In this document: positions 8,863-17,742 of the stretch, in pieces | How the letters are laid out: every line of letters begins with the position of its first letter | Numbering within the stretch: position 1 is the stretch's first letter | Made by a program: the position numbers and the translations under genes | Notes under the pieces: model-generated | The model's input: only the letters and a program-made list of their open reading frames with translations | What the model was told of the DNA's origin: nothing | Databases searched by the model: none | NCBI RefSeq assembly: GCF_001679645.1 | Contig: NZ_LRUN01000029.1 | Span: 1-64,000, forward strand | Length of the DNA: 64,000 bases | Direction of reading: 5' to 3' | Source of the DNA: Pseudomonas bananamidigenes | GTDB lineage: Bacteria; Pseudomonadota; Gammaproteobacteria; Pseudomonadales; Pseudomonadaceae

Positions 8863-10722
8863 TCACACCCGATCCAGCGCCTCGTCCAGCCCCTGATCCT
8901 CACCGAGAAACCCGCCGCTCTGATGCTGCCAGAGTCGCGCATAGGTGCCGTTTCGTTCCAGCAGTTCGGTGTGGGTGCCTTGTTCGATGATGCGGCCCTC
9001 GTCCATGACAATCAGCCGGTCCATGGCGGCAATCGTCGACAACCGATGCGCGATGGCGATGACGGTCTTGCCTTGCATCATTTCATCCAGGCTTTCCTGG
9101 ATCGCGACTTCAACCTCCGAATCCAGCGCACTGGTGGCCTCGTCGAGCAGCAGGATCGGAGCGTTCTTGAGCATCACCCGGGCAATGGCGATGCGTTGGC
9201 GCTGACCACCGGACAGCTTGATGCCGCGTTCGCCCACCAGCGTGTCATAACCGGTATTGCCCTGACGGTCGCTCAGTTGGCTGATGAAACCGTCGGCCTG
9301 GGCGTTGATCGCGGCGCGATGAACCTGCGCATCGGTGGCGTCCGGGCGTCCGTAGGCAATGTTGTCGCGGATCGAGCGGTGCAGCAGTGACGTATCCTGA
9401 GTGACCATGCCGATGGCGCTGCGCAGACTGTCCTGTGTCACCTGCGCGATGTTCTGCCCATCGATGCAGATTTTGCCGCTGTCGACGTCGTAGAAACGCA
9501 GCAGCAGATTGATCAGCGTCGATTTGCCGGCACCGGAGCGACCCACCAGGCCGATTTTTTCTCCGGCGCGAATGTGCAGGCTCAGGCCATCGAGCACCTG
9601 GCGCTCACCGTTGTAATTGAAGTGCACGTCGTCGAAGGTCACCGTGCCACCGGAAGGCACCAGCACCCCGGCGTTCGGCGCGTCTTGTACCTTGGGGCCC
9701 CGGGTCAGGGTCGCCATGCCGTCCTGAACGGTGCCGATGTTTTCGAACAGCGATGTCATTTGCCACATGATCCAGTGGGACATGCCGTTGATCCGCAGCG
9801 CCATGGCCGTGATTGCAGCCACCGCACCCGCGCCGACCTGACCCTGATGCCAGAGCCACAGGGCATAGCCGCCGGCGCCAAGAATCAGCCCGACTACCAG
9901 CGCCTGATTGACGATCTCGAACTGACTGACCAGACGCATCTGGCGAAAACCGGTCTGCTTGAAATCCTCCATTGCCGCACGTGCGAAGTGCGCCTCGCGG
10001 TTGGAATGCGAGAACAGTTTGACCGTGGTGATGTTGGTGTAGGCATCGGAAATTCGCCCCGTCATCGACGACCGGGCATGGGCCTGTTCCTGCCCGACCT
10101 GCCCCAGACGCGGCACGAAATACAGCATCGCCAGCCCGAACAGCGCGACCCAGGCCACGAACGGCAGCATCAGTTTCAGGGAAAAGCCCCCGGCCAATGC
10201 GATGATCGCAATGAAATAGACGCCGATGCCGGGGGCGATCTCGATGACGGTAAACAGCACTTCGCGTACCGCCAGCGCGGTCTGCATCACTTTGGTCGTG
10301 ACGCGTCCGGAGAACTCGTCGGAAAAGAACGAAAGACTTTGCCGCAGCATCAGGCGATGGAAGTCCCAGCGCAGGCGCAGCGGCAGGTTGATCGCCAGAA
10401 TCTGGTGCTGAACCATGGTGCGCAACGCCACAAGACCGACGCTGGTGAGCAAGACGATGGCGATGCCCCACAGCACGCGGCTTTCCTGACCGCTCACGGC
10501 ACCGCCGGTCTGCCAAGTGGAAAGCAGGTCCACCACTTGCCCGAGAAACGAAAACAGCCAGGCCTCGTAGATCGACACACTGGCACTGAGCAGCGCCAGA
10601 GCGAGGACATAACCGCGGGCACCGCGGGTGCAGGCCCACAGAAAACGCATCAGCCCCACGGGCGGGGGCGGTGCTTCATCGGGTGGAAAAGGGTCGAGCC
10701 TGCGTTCGAACACGCGAAGCAT
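8863..10722 (-). CDS. ABC exporter, fused membrane and ATPase domains
   Basis: A 619-aa half-transporter: an N-terminal six-helix exporter domain (about residues 30-330) and a C-terminal nucleotide-binding domain. Walker A GRSGAGKST lies near residue 395, signature LSGGQ near 502, Walker B ILLLDEAT near 522, then an AHRLST H-loop. It should act as a homodimer in the inner membrane. The MsbA/MdlB-type layout suggests lipid, peptide or drug export; the substrate is unknown. It stands alone with no accessory genes. Confidence 0.92.
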   Translation of the reverse strand: MLRVFERRLDPFPPDEAPPPPVGLMRFLWACTRGARGYVLALALLSASVSIYEAWLFSFLGQVVDLLSTWQTGGAVSGQESRVLWGIAIVLLTSVGLVALRTMVQHQILAINLPLRLRWDFHRLMLRQSLSFFSDEFSGRVTTKVMQTALAVREVLFTVIEIAPGIGVYFIAIIALAGGFSLKLMLPFVAWVALFGLAMLYFVPRLGQVGQEQAHARSSMTGRISDAYTNITTVKLFSHSNREAHFARAAMEDFKQTGFRQMRLVSQFEIVNQALVVGLILGAGGYALWLWHQGQVGAGAVAAITAMALRINGMSHWIMWQMTSLFENIGTVQDGMATLTRGPKVQDAPNAGVLVPSGGTVTFDDVHFNYNGERQVLDGLSLHIRAGEKIGLVGRSGAGKSTLINLLLRFYDVDSGKICIDGQNIAQVTQDSLRSAIGMVTQDTSLLHRSIRDNIAYGRPDATDAQVHRAAINAQADGFISQLSDRQGNTGYDTLVGERGIKLSGGQRQRIAIARVMLKNAPILLLDEATSALDSEVEVAIQESLDEMMQGKTVIAIAHRLSTIAAMDRLIVMDEGRIIEQGTHTELLERNGTYARLWQHQSGGFLGEDQGLDEALDRV

Positions 10723-11022
10723 AGTGGTCTCCGAAATGATCTGGTCGGTGGGAGTATGCCATTTTCGCCGTTGCCCCCGGATAGGAGGACAACGATCGTT
10801 CGGCCACGTTTGACCGTGGGGCCGTTCTCAATACTATCCGTCAGGTCAGAACCCACTTGTCGTGACCGTGTCCGCCAATTGACCGGCATTTTTCGCAACC
10901 GATCAGTTGAGCAAAGCCCGGTCACCAGGATTTCAGGATGGATCTTGATCAAGGCGTGGAGCATCGTCCGTACGATGCATAACGGAACACGTGCGCCTTT
11001 TTTCTTGTGAAGGAGAACACAG
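10723..11022. other. Intergenic region between ABC exporter and NTF2-like gene
   Basis: 300 bases with no supported gene. It must hold divergent promoters for the two flanking genes. The last bases before 11023 contain the ribosome site AAGGAGAACACAG. I see no repeat or RNA element. Confidence 0.5.
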
Positions 11023-11463
11023 ATGGCAATCAGCGAAGGACTCGCAACATCGGCTGATACTGCGCTTGTCGAAGCCGAGGTGTACCGCTGGTACAACCTC
11101 TTTTTTCCCTGGTCCCGTGGCGTCGCCTCCCAATCCGAAGGCGCCATAAAACCCTTGTACGATGCACTGGCGGAAGATTTCCGGGTGGTACTCACGAACG
11201 GTGAGATCATGGGCCGGGCCGATTACTGGGAGCGACTTTGGGGACTGCACGGCCAGCGTGCCGGAAGCCCGGAATCGCACATCACCAATCTCTCGATCAC
11301 GCCGCTTCCGGGAGGTTTTTTCCTGACGGTCTTCGATCTGGTCAAGGACGGGATCACCAAGAAGAAGGTCGATTCGGCCCTCATGCGTCTTGATGAACAT
11401 TCCCCGTCGGGTATTTCGTGGATTTACGTCCATGAAAGCGAGCATGAGCGGGCGGTTGCGTAA
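11023..11463 (+). CDS. NTF2-like / SnoaL-like protein
   Basis: A 146-aa soluble protein with the alpha+beta cone pattern of the NTF2/SnoaL superfamily: an N-terminal helix (EAEVYRWYNLFF), a central conserved L-AEDFRV segment and paired C-terminal strands ending ISWIYVHES. Such proteins are small enzymes or ligand-binding domains; no catalytic signature allows a specific function. It has a good ribosome site (AAGGAG) and its own terminator. Confidence 0.7.
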   Translation: MAISEGLATSADTALVEAEVYRWYNLFFPWSRGVASQSEGAIKPLYDALAEDFRVVLTNGEIMGRADYWERLWGLHGQRAGSPESHITNLSITPLPGGFFLTVFDLVKDGITKKKVDSALMRLDEHSPSGISWIYVHESEHERAVA

Positions 11464-11492
11464 ATTTTTACGTGTACAGGCGTAATAAACGA

Positions 11493-11520
11493 AACCCGGC
11501 CGAAGAGCCGGGTTCTTTAT
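11493..11520 (+). terminator. Rho-independent terminator
   Basis: 8-bp stem AACCCGGC / GCCGGGTT with a 6-nt loop and a CTTTATT tail, just after the NTF2-like gene. Confidence 0.75.
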
Positions 11521-11613
11521 TGCCTGCCATTCGTCCAATGGAAGGCACTCACAGGTACTCAGGTTCTCTTACGTTCAAGCACGCAATCGCGGGCACCGAT
11601 ACGGAGAGGCATC

Positions 11614-11922
11614 ATGGACATCGACGAAAATGCACCAGGCAACCAGTCGCAGCAGGCCGTGACACGCACCACCGACAACGAAACCGGGCATGACCCCAGA
11701 TACCAAAAGGCCGAAGTGCCATTGCCGCCCGATGACGAAGCACCGCTTGATGAAGACATGACGGACGTGGCAGCGACGAACGCTGTCGCCACAGAACATC
11801 CGGAACCCGGGAGCGGAGAAGTAGTCCGCAAGCCTGCGGCGTCTGACGCGTCTTACAGTCAGGACGTTGATGTAAAAGAGCCGCGCGGGATGCCTGCCAG
11901 CGATCCTGAATCGGGGGCCTGA
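11614..11922 (+). CDS. Hypothetical acidic, disordered protein
   Basis: A 102-aa frame with very high Asp/Glu/Pro/Ala content and almost no hydrophobic core, so predicted to be intrinsically disordered. A purine-rich GAGAGG precedes the ATG. I do not recognise a family. The reading is plausible because it has a ribosome site and is not shadowed by a stronger frame, but codon evidence alone cannot prove it. Confidence 0.5.
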   Translation: MDIDENAPGNQSQQAVTRTTDNETGHDPRYQKAEVPLPPDDEAPLDEDMTDVAATNAVATEHPEPGSGEVVRKPAASDASYSQDVDVKEPRGMPASDPESGA

Positions 11923-12105
11923 AGCGGCCGGGAAAGCGACCCGCGCCGTTGACGTTCATCTGCCTGAATCTAACGTGGCTGTCTGACGAAATCAGAGGGC
12001 GGGTCTCTTCGGGCCGAACGCGTGTTCCGATCACACAGCAAAAGGCACTCGTGACTCCCGTCCAATCGAAGGGCTGCCGCGATGGTTGCCTTCTGTGAAT
12101 TGCGC

Positions 12106-12999
12106 TCACATCCGGTGATGTTCCAGCAAAAAGTTCACGAACAATCGCACTCGCGCCGGCATGGCTGCCCCACCTATGAACACCGCATGGATCGGTTCCA
12201 GGTCACCGGGGTTCCAGGTTTCCAACAGTGCAACCAGGGCTCCGCGCCGTAGATCTTCGCGCACGGTGAACTCACCGATACGCGCTATGCCGGCACCGAC
12301 CCGTGCGAGTTGTGCCAGCGCTTCACCACTGCTGCATTCGATATTGCCGCTGACTTTCAGGGAAAACTCCTTGCCGTCGCGGATGAACGGCCAGTTGGGT
12401 TCGGCACGCCGGAAATTGAAGCGCAGGCAGTTGTGTTTCAGCAGGTCTTCCGGTTCCCGGGGGACGCCATGGCGCTGCAGATACTCTGGCGAGGCCACCA
12501 CGACCTGGCCGGTGTCGCCGATCCGGCGTGCGGTCAGCGGGCTGTCAGGCAGATGGCCAAAGCGGATCGCGACGTCGGCCTGTCCGCCGAGAATGTCGAC
12601 CACCTCGTCGCCGAGTGTGAGGTCGACGACGATGTTCGGGTAACGGGCGCTGAACGCTGCGACCAGGGGAACGATGGCCAGCCGGCCATGGCCAAGGGCG
12701 GCACTGACGCGCAATCGCCCTTTGGGTACGCCCTGATCGGCGATGGCTGCTTCGACTTCGTCCATGTCGGCGAGGATTCGCCTGGCACCACGCAAGAACG
12801 CTTCGCCCTCGGCAGTAAAGGTGATGGCTCGTGTGGTGCGCAACAACAAGCGGGTGCCAAGACGGTGTTCGGTGCGCGCGATGATCCGACTGACTGCCGA
12901 GGGTGTAAGGCCCAGTGCTCGCGCCGCCGCCGACAGGCTGCCTTCCTGCGCCACCGTGATGAACACACTCATTTCCCCCGACCTGCCGTTGAAATCCAC
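12106..12999 (-). CDS. LysR-family regulator
   Basis: A 297-aa LysR protein with N-terminal helix-turn-helix (GSLSAAARALGLTPSAVSRI) and effector domain; CrgA/YhjC-like branch. I select the GTG at 12999 (VDFNGRSGEMSVFITV) because CAGGAGGCACAA stands just before it; an ATG at 13029 would include that site inside the gene. It is divergent from the MFS transporter at 13094 with a 94-bp gap, so it probably regulates that efflux gene. Confidence 0.88.
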   Translation of the reverse strand: MDFNGRSGEMSVFITVAQEGSLSAAARALGLTPSAVSRIIARTEHRLGTRLLLRTTRAITFTAEGEAFLRGARRILADMDEVEAAIADQGVPKGRLRVSAALGHGRLAIVPLVAAFSARYPNIVVDLTLGDEVVDILGGQADVAIRFGHLPDSPLTARRIGDTGQVVVASPEYLQRHGVPREPEDLLKHNCLRFNFRRAEPNWPFIRDGKEFSLKVSGNIECSSGEALAQLARVGAGIARIGEFTVREDLRRGALVALLETWNPGDLEPIHAVFIGGAAMPARVRLFVNFLLEHHRM

Positions 13000-13093
13000 T
13001 TGTGCCTCCTGCGCAAAGGTGATTACCAAAAATGCTATCTACCGCTGGAAAACACAGGATCGTAGCATCTGCGGCATAGATAAGGAGCCTTCC

Positions 13094-14260
13094 ATGCGTA
13101 TCAATCCACCACTTGTCGCGCTTGCCATCGGTGCTTTCGGCATCGGCGTAACAGAATTTGCCCCCATGGGCATGTTGCCGAGTATCGCTGCGGATCTGGG
13201 CGTTTCCATTCCTGCGGCCGGTTTGCTGGTCAGTGCTTATGCGCTGGGGGTATTGCTTGGCGCACCCCTGATGACCCTGACCACGGGCAGAATTCCTCGG
13301 CGCTACCTGCTTATCGGGCTCATGGCGATTTTCACCCTGGGCAATCTGATGTCGGCCCTGGCCATGGATTACCACAGCCTGATGATCGCCAGGGTGGTGA
13401 CCTCACTGAACCATGGTGCATTTTTTGGCGTCGGCTCCATCGTTGCCGCCAGCGTGGTCGCCCCGGAAAAACGTGCCGGCGCGGTTGCGGCAATGTTCAC
13501 GGGCCTGACACTGGCGACCATCGGCGGTGTGCCGCTGGCCGCCTGGTTTGGCGAGCTGTTCGGTTGGCGAACTGCTTTCTGGGGGATTACCGGGCTGGGC
13601 ATGATGACCATGGCCGCGTTGTGGTTTGCACTGCCCAACGTGCGGGCGCCGCAAAACGTAGGCGTCATGGCGGAAATTCGAGTGTTGGGGCGCGGCCCGG
13701 TGCTCAGTGCGCTGGCCCTGACCGTAGTCGGCTCCAGCGCCATGTTCACCGTCTTTACCTACATCGCGCCGATCCTCAGCAACGAAACGCATGCGTCCAC
13801 CGCTTACATCACCGCCATGCTGATGCTTTACGGGGTCGGGTTGACGCTGGGCAACATGTGGGGCGGCAAGGCTGCCGACCGCTCAATAGATCGCACCCTG
13901 ATCGTCTCGCTGAGTGTGCTGATTCTCGTCCTGCTGGCGTTCACCCTGTTGATGCGCTGGCCGCTACCGGCCGCCGTGGCCATTCTGATTTGGGGGATCG
14001 CCAGTTTTGCCCTGGTACCGCCCCTGCAGATGCGCGTCATGGAAGCTGCCAAGGATGCGCCCAATCTGGCCTCGGCGGTAAACATCGGCGCCTTCAACTT
14101 CGGCAACGCGATCGGGGCAGCATTGGGCGGAGCCGTGATCAACGCGGGCCTGGGTTATCCGGCGATTTCCCTGGCTGGAGCGGCGATGGCAGGTTTGGGG
14201 CTGCTGATGGTGTTGGCCTTTGCCTGGCGTTCCAGAAGCGTTGAAACGGTCGCGGTTTGA
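13094..14260 (+). CDS. MFS efflux transporter (AraJ/YdhP-like)
   Basis: A 388-aa major facilitator with 12 predicted membrane helices. It shows the MFS motif-A region between helices 2 and 3 (GAPLMTLTTGRIPRR) and the N-terminal signature GAFGIGVTEFAPMG of the DHA1 sugar/drug efflux branch. It should export a small molecule by proton antiport. Start ATG follows TAAGGAG. This is the last host gene before the prophage. Confidence 0.92.
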   Translation: MRINPPLVALAIGAFGIGVTEFAPMGMLPSIAADLGVSIPAAGLLVSAYALGVLLGAPLMTLTTGRIPRRYLLIGLMAIFTLGNLMSALAMDYHSLMIARVVTSLNHGAFFGVGSIVAASVVAPEKRAGAVAAMFTGLTLATIGGVPLAAWFGELFGWRTAFWGITGLGMMTMAALWFALPNVRAPQNVGVMAEIRVLGRGPVLSALALTVVGSSAMFTVFTYIAPILSNETHASTAYITAMLMLYGVGLTLGNMWGGKAADRSIDRTLIVSLSVLILVLLAFTLLMRWPLPAAVAILIWGIASFALVPPLQMRVMEAAKDAPNLASAVNIGAFNFGNAIGAALGGAVINAGLGYPAISLAGAAMAGLGLLMVLAFAWRSRSVETVAV

Positions 14261-14379
14261 CGACGATTACCGGCCTTCAATTCGGCAGGACGCCGGAGAG
14301 GGGAGAGAAAAGCTGTTAGTTATGGAACACGTCCAGAATAGCTATGGAACGCATCCTTAAAGGCGAAGATTTTTCAGAA
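14261..14379. other. Host flank between MFS gene and attL
   Basis: Host intergenic sequence with no gene. It contains an imperfect direct repeat of TATGGAAC (14321 and 14344). The phage-derived duplication starts at 14380. Confidence 0.5.
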
Positions 14380-14491
14380 CGCCAGAAACGACAAAGCCCT
14401 GAATAATCAGGGCTTTGTCGTACATAAGATGGCGGAGGCGATGGGATTCGAACTCATGGACCTGTTACAGTCGACGGTTTTCAAGACCGTT
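14380..14491. repeat. attL: left copy of the 112-bp att repeat
   Basis: Matches 52331-52442 except for one base (14404 T versus 52355 A, in the loop of the tRNA terminator hairpin). It holds the duplicated terminator AAAGCCCTGA..TCAGGGCTTT and the 3' part of tRNA-Ser, from CCA (14430) to the anticodon stem. The last 87 bp are identical. Confidence 0.95.
14430..14491 (-). pseudogene. Truncated tRNA-Ser(UGA) 3' fragment
   Basis: The 3' part of tRNA-Ser, including CCA, acceptor strand, T arm, variable arm and anticodon loop. It was left at the far end of the prophage by integration and lacks the 5' acceptor and D arm. The functional gene is at 52381. Confidence 0.92.
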
Positions 14492-14529
14492 ATAAAAAGC
14501 CATGTAAAACGCGGCTTTGGGCATGATCT

Positions 14530-14603
14530 GCGTCCGAAAACGAACGCGCAACCGTACCTCTACAGGCCGCAAATCACAAGGGGTCGACGTTTAGTTTTGG
14601 GAC
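14530..14603. promoter_or_regulatory. Left attP arm with two 13-mers shared with the right arm
   Basis: GCGTCCGAAAACG (14530-14542) and TTAGTTTTGGGAC (14591-14603) recur near the right att site at 52279-52291 and 52266-52278 (the latter with one change). Repeats in both phage arms outside the core are what tyrosine integrases use as arm-type binding sites. Their role is inferred. Confidence 0.5.
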
Positions 14604-14613
14604 TGATTTAAAG

Positions 14614-15663
14614 TCATTTTGTAGGCTTGGCAACAGCACCTACGCGCCGATAAACGCGCTCAGTTATGTCGCCTTTGGTATGACCCAGCAAAAGACTTGC
14701 GTCTTCGATGCTGGTGATTTCCGACGCCGCTTTTGGTCGAATATCGCGGAACTGGAACTGACGGATCTTACTCGCCAGAACTGCATCACCCATCTCCGTA
14801 GCGGCTTTTGCCGCATCCTCCCTGGCATCATCCCACCTGTGTCGAAGCATCGACGTGGAAACCCTTCGTCCTTCTTCAGTCAGAATGAGATACGGTGAGC
14901 TGTGCCTTTCATTCCTTGCTTGAATCTCGCGAATCAACAGGCCGAATTCTGTTTCGCGCCCCTCCACCTCAAGCAAGATCCGAAGCTTCTTGTGGGTCTT
15001 GTTCTGCACGACGCTCAGTGCGCCGCCCTCAATTTCATCTTTCCTCATGACCAGCACATCAGCCGGCCTCTGACCGCTCAGATACGCAAGATCCATTGCG
15101 GTCTTGAGCTCTTGGCAGGCTTTCTTGTACACCGCATTCCAAACCGCATCATTTGCGTAGAAGTCTCGCGGTTTTTCCTTGTTCTTTCTGATGCCCTGGC
15201 ACGGGTTCTCCCGGACGGTGAGGCCCCATTCGCGTGCCATGTTGAAAACATGGGAAAGCGTGGCGATTTCTCGGTTTGCACGTACCTTTGCGCTTCGAGC
15301 GTCGCGATATTGGGCGATTTGTGCGGGGGTGATCGCGTCGATCGGCGCCTCGTCAAAGTAAGGCCGAAGCTGGCGCAACTCCGCCCGGTTGTCCTTCTGT
15401 GTGCGCTCACCTTTCTTTGGGATGATGTCGCGTTCGTACCGATCAAAGATTGCTCGCATGATGCATAGATCCAGAGGCTTGTCCTTTGCCTCAAGCTCTG
15501 CCCATTTGAGGCGTGCCAGGTTCAGATCCCCACCGAGTGAGACCTCTTTTCCCTGCGTGTTGAGATAGTAATAACTGACCCAGATGCTCCCGTTCTGGCG
15601 AACCCTCTGCCTGACGTACATGCGAGGCGGAAGGTTTCTGTTTTGGGTCTTCCTTGGGCGCAT
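14614..15663 (-). CDS. int: Phage tyrosine integrase
   Basis: A 349-aa tyrosine recombinase: N-terminal arm-binding region, core-binding SAM-like domain (about 70-165) and catalytic domain. Visible catalytic residues are R199 (SGQRP), a lysine in QNKTHKK, R309 in FRDIRP, H328 (LLGHTK) and the nucleophile Y338 (RVYRR). The box-II H-x-x-R is R-x-x-R here (R306). It recombines attP with the tRNA-Ser site and lies 122 bp inside attL. It follows the DUF4224 gene with a 1-bp gap. Confidence 0.96.
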   Translation of the reverse strand: MRPRKTQNRNLPPRMYVRQRVRQNGSIWVSYYYLNTQGKEVSLGGDLNLARLKWAELEAKDKPLDLCIMRAIFDRYERDIIPKKGERTQKDNRAELRQLRPYFDEAPIDAITPAQIAQYRDARSAKVRANREIATLSHVFNMAREWGLTVRENPCQGIRKNKEKPRDFYANDAVWNAVYKKACQELKTAMDLAYLSGQRPADVLVMRKDEIEGGALSVVQNKTHKKLRILLEVEGRETEFGLLIREIQARNERHSSPYLILTEEGRRVSTSMLRHRWDDAREDAAKAATEMGDAVLASKIRQFQFRDIRPKAASEITSIEDASLLLGHTKGDITERVYRRVGAVAKPTK

Positions 15664-15664
15664 A

Positions 15665-15907
15665 TCACCTCACCTTTGAAATGTCTGGAGTCCATGCTGG
15701 CGCGGCCGCTGGTGGCGGCATCAGTGGAACCACCTGCAGCGTCACGCCCAGCTTCATGCGCACATATTGACGGCCTACAAGCGGGCGTCCGCTACGGCTC
15801 TCAACGAAGGTCCAGCCACGTTCGAGAAGCCATCGGCGCTGCCAGCCCCTGGCTTTGTAGCCTGTCAGCTCCGCCAGCTCATCGTCGGAGAGTATTTCGG
15901 TTTCCAT
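15665..15907 (-). CDS. DUF4224 protein, likely excision cofactor
   Basis: An 80-aa protein with the DUF4224 pattern (LSDDELAELTGYKARGWQRRWL), a helix-turn-helix-like small domain routinely found next to phage integrases. By position it may act as an excisionase (Xis); this is inference. I use the ATG at 15907 with GGAG 6 nt upstream; a GTG at 15919 is an alternative start. It is the second-last gene of the leftward operon. Confidence 0.75.
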   Translation of the reverse strand: METEILSDDELAELTGYKARGWQRRWLLERGWTFVESRSGRPLVGRQYVRMKLGVTLQVVPLMPPPAAAPAWTPDISKVR

Positions 15908-16007
15908 GAGATTCTCCACGCCGCCGGCGGCGGCAGAAGGTTTTTATGAAGGGGACACGCTGTCCTGCCTTGGGGCGATGGCGCGCGGGGCGGCAGATAT
16001 TGGTGTG

Positions 16008-16295
16008 TTACGCGACGGCCTTGGCCAGCACTGCATCGGCCACCGCCATGGCGGCCTGCGCGTCGTTGACGTAGGCGGGGTCGAATCCGCCGGCAAGGTG
16101 GATCGTGGCTTGGCAGGCGCGCAGGTTCTCGCGGGTCAGTTTCAGCGCGATTGCCAGCTCATTCACCAGGGCCACTGACTGCCGGTGAAGCTCGACATCC
16201 ACCGGGGTCGCGCCCCTGCGTCCTTCCGGATCAAGTTTTTCAATTCGTTTCTGCAGGCGGACCAGCAGCGGTCGGCTATCAAGTGCATTGCTCAC
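16008..16295 (-). CDS. Hypothetical phage protein
   Basis: A 95-aa mostly helical protein starting at a GTG with GAGG 7 nt upstream (VSNALDSRPLL). A charged helix (RLQKRIEKLDPEGRR) leads into an alanine-rich region. I do not recognise a family. It lies in the leftward early operon, 51 bp after the PAPS-reductase-like gene. Confidence 0.65.
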   Translation of the reverse strand: MSNALDSRPLLVRLQKRIEKLDPEGRRGATPVDVELHRQSVALVNELAIALKLTRENLRACQATIHLAGGFDPAYVNDAQAAMAVADAVLAKAVA

Positions 16296-16346
16296 GGGAA
16301 TTCCTCGCCCGCCGTACACCGACAGGCTGTTGAGTATGGGGAGGGG

Positions 16347-17111
16347 TTACTGCTTATCTGCTATGTCGGCTTCAGCCATTTCGCAGAAGAACGAGCACGA
16401 TGGGATCTTCTCGTTACGCCGCACTGGGCCGTCGCCGAGGTCGCGCAGGGAGAAGCGCACATTGGTGGTGCGATCGCGAAACAGGTACGAGCCTTCGCCT
16501 AAGTCGTCTTGGATCACGCACAATTCTTCAAACTGCTCCGGGAAGTCTTCTCGGATTGCTCGAAAGTAGCCTTCGCCACCTTTCACGCAGCCGATGCAGT
16601 TGGCATTGTCGTAGCCCAGGCGGTACATCAGCGGCAACTCGATTCCTGCACGTTCTACCATTGCCTTGCAGTCGTCTTTCCCCAGCCCTGCGTCAATCAA
16701 AGGGGCGATCACCGGGCGATCAGGATTTCGATCGCGGAAATCTTCCAAACGATCGACCTCTTCGGCGGTGTAGCCGAATACCATTACGTCGCCTGGTTGC
16801 TTCCAAGAGTCGAGCAACCGGCGCTTCAGCAGTTTGGTGCAGGGAGCGCCGTTGCGACCTTTCATGAAGCGTTCGCGGCGGAATACCTGGATGATATCGG
16901 TGCCGTATTTCTCATCGCGAAGCTGAACGATCTCCTGGCCAAACCAGTTCTGGCAGTCCATCAGGAAGCGCCGGTTGTCTTCGTGTTCGTTGGCCAAAAA
17001 AGCATTGATGATTTGCACGTTGTGCGTTGCGCCGTATTGGGCCAGCGCGAGCTTGGTAGCCACTGCCGAAGCGGCACCGCAGCTGAATTGGCAGACGATC
17101 CTGTTATTCAT
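16347..17111 (-). CDS. PAPS reductase-like PP-loop protein
   Basis: A 254-aa protein of the adenine nucleotide alpha-hydrolase (PP-loop) superfamily. The loop is FSCGAASAVATKLAL (residues 9-23, SxGxxS type). Cysteines in GAPCTKLLKRR and NANCIGCVKGG suggest metal or thiol chemistry. Phage members are annotated as phosphoadenosine-phosphosulfate reductase or DndC-like; the role may be nucleotide or DNA/RNA modification rather than sulfur assimilation. Its ATG overlaps the stop of an 18-aa ORF (ATGA), so it is translationally coupled. Confidence 0.8.
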   Translation of the reverse strand: MNNRIVCQFSCGAASAVATKLALAQYGATHNVQIINAFLANEHEDNRRFLMDCQNWFGQEIVQLRDEKYGTDIIQVFRRERFMKGRNGAPCTKLLKRRLLDSWKQPGDVMVFGYTAEEVDRLEDFRDRNPDRPVIAPLIDAGLGKDDCKAMVERAGIELPLMYRLGYDNANCIGCVKGGEGYFRAIREDFPEQFEELCVIQDDLGEGSYLFRDRTTNVRFSLRDLGDGPVRRNEKIPSCSFFCEMAEADIADKQ

Positions 17112-17164
17112 CTCCGAGGCCCCTTGTAGATGAGGTAGGCCATGTAGAGCGGGGCGAAGATCAT
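17108..17164 (-). CDS. Tiny coupled ORF, 18 aa
   Basis: MIFAPLYMAYLIYKGPRR: an 18-residue frame with a hydrophobic half and a basic tail. Its start overlaps the stop of the upstream gene (ATGA at 17161-17164) and its stop overlaps the start of the downstream gene (ATGA at 17108-17111). Double coupling suggests it is translated, either as a small membrane peptide or as a translational relay. No family is known to me. Confidence 0.5.
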   Translation of the reverse strand: MIFAPLYMAYLIYKGPRR

Positions 17165-17742
17165 GGCGTCACCTTCTGGCCGAGCAGCACATCGCTGACG
17201 ACCTCCCAGAGTTGAGCGGGCGACCACTGGAATCGGTCGAAGTCCGTGTCGGGCTCGATGCCGATGACGCAACTGGATTGCGCACCTTTCTGGCCCTCAA
17301 ACCCTTTCTTCAAGATTGTCGCCACTTTGCCGTCGCCGCCGGGCTCGGTGCGATGAAAGTCGTAGGCCTTCATGTGGTAGGTCGATCCGGCGGATACCGC
17401 GTGGCTGTAAAGCTCTCGCATATCCACGCAACCATTCGGCGTCCATGGGCGGCCACCACGCGCCGTTCTCGCACCCTCATGCAGATAGAGTTCGTGGGTT
17501 TCCTTGATGAAGCAGGCTGAAGCCGCAGGGAAATCGGCGTAGAGGATGTTGATTTGTGTGCCGACCAGAACGCGCGACTCGAAGTCGAACCGGTGGTTGT
17601 GGATCGCCGAGTGCTCGAAGCAGGCCCGGCGCGGTAACTCAGGGTGCCAAACGTGCAGCCGCTGGCCACCCTGGAGCTGGACCTGCACGAAGCCGAGCCC
17701 GTGCAGTGTGATTTTGTCCGTCATTACGTCATCGATAATCAT
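17161..17742 (-). CDS. Hypothetical phage protein, cupin-like
   Basis: A 193-aa protein. Motifs HNHRF (about residue 45) and YDFHRTEP (about 130), and a strand-rich pattern between them, resemble a metal-binding cupin-type barrel, but I cannot assign a family. The start MIIDDVMTDK is fixed by the ATGA overlap with the upstream 26-aa ORF. It belongs to the leftward early operon. Confidence 0.65.
   Translation of the reverse strand: MIIDDVMTDKITLHGLGFVQVQLQGGQRLHVWHPELPRRACFEHSAIHNHRFDFESRVLVGTQINILYADFPAASACFIKETHELYLHEGARTARGGRPWTPNGCVDMRELYSHAVSAGSTYHMKAYDFHRTEPGGDGKVATILKKGFEGQKGAQSSCVIGIEPDTDFDRFQWSPAQLWEVVSDVLLGQKVTP

Noticed and set aside
9574..11010. 478-aa plus-strand frame
   Set aside because: It lies antisense to the ABC exporter; its His/Gln/Arg-rich composition is typical of a high-GC antisense frame.
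14429..14611. 60-aa frame across attL
   Set aside because: It reads through the tRNA fragment and arm sequence; no ribosome site and the region is explained by the att structure.
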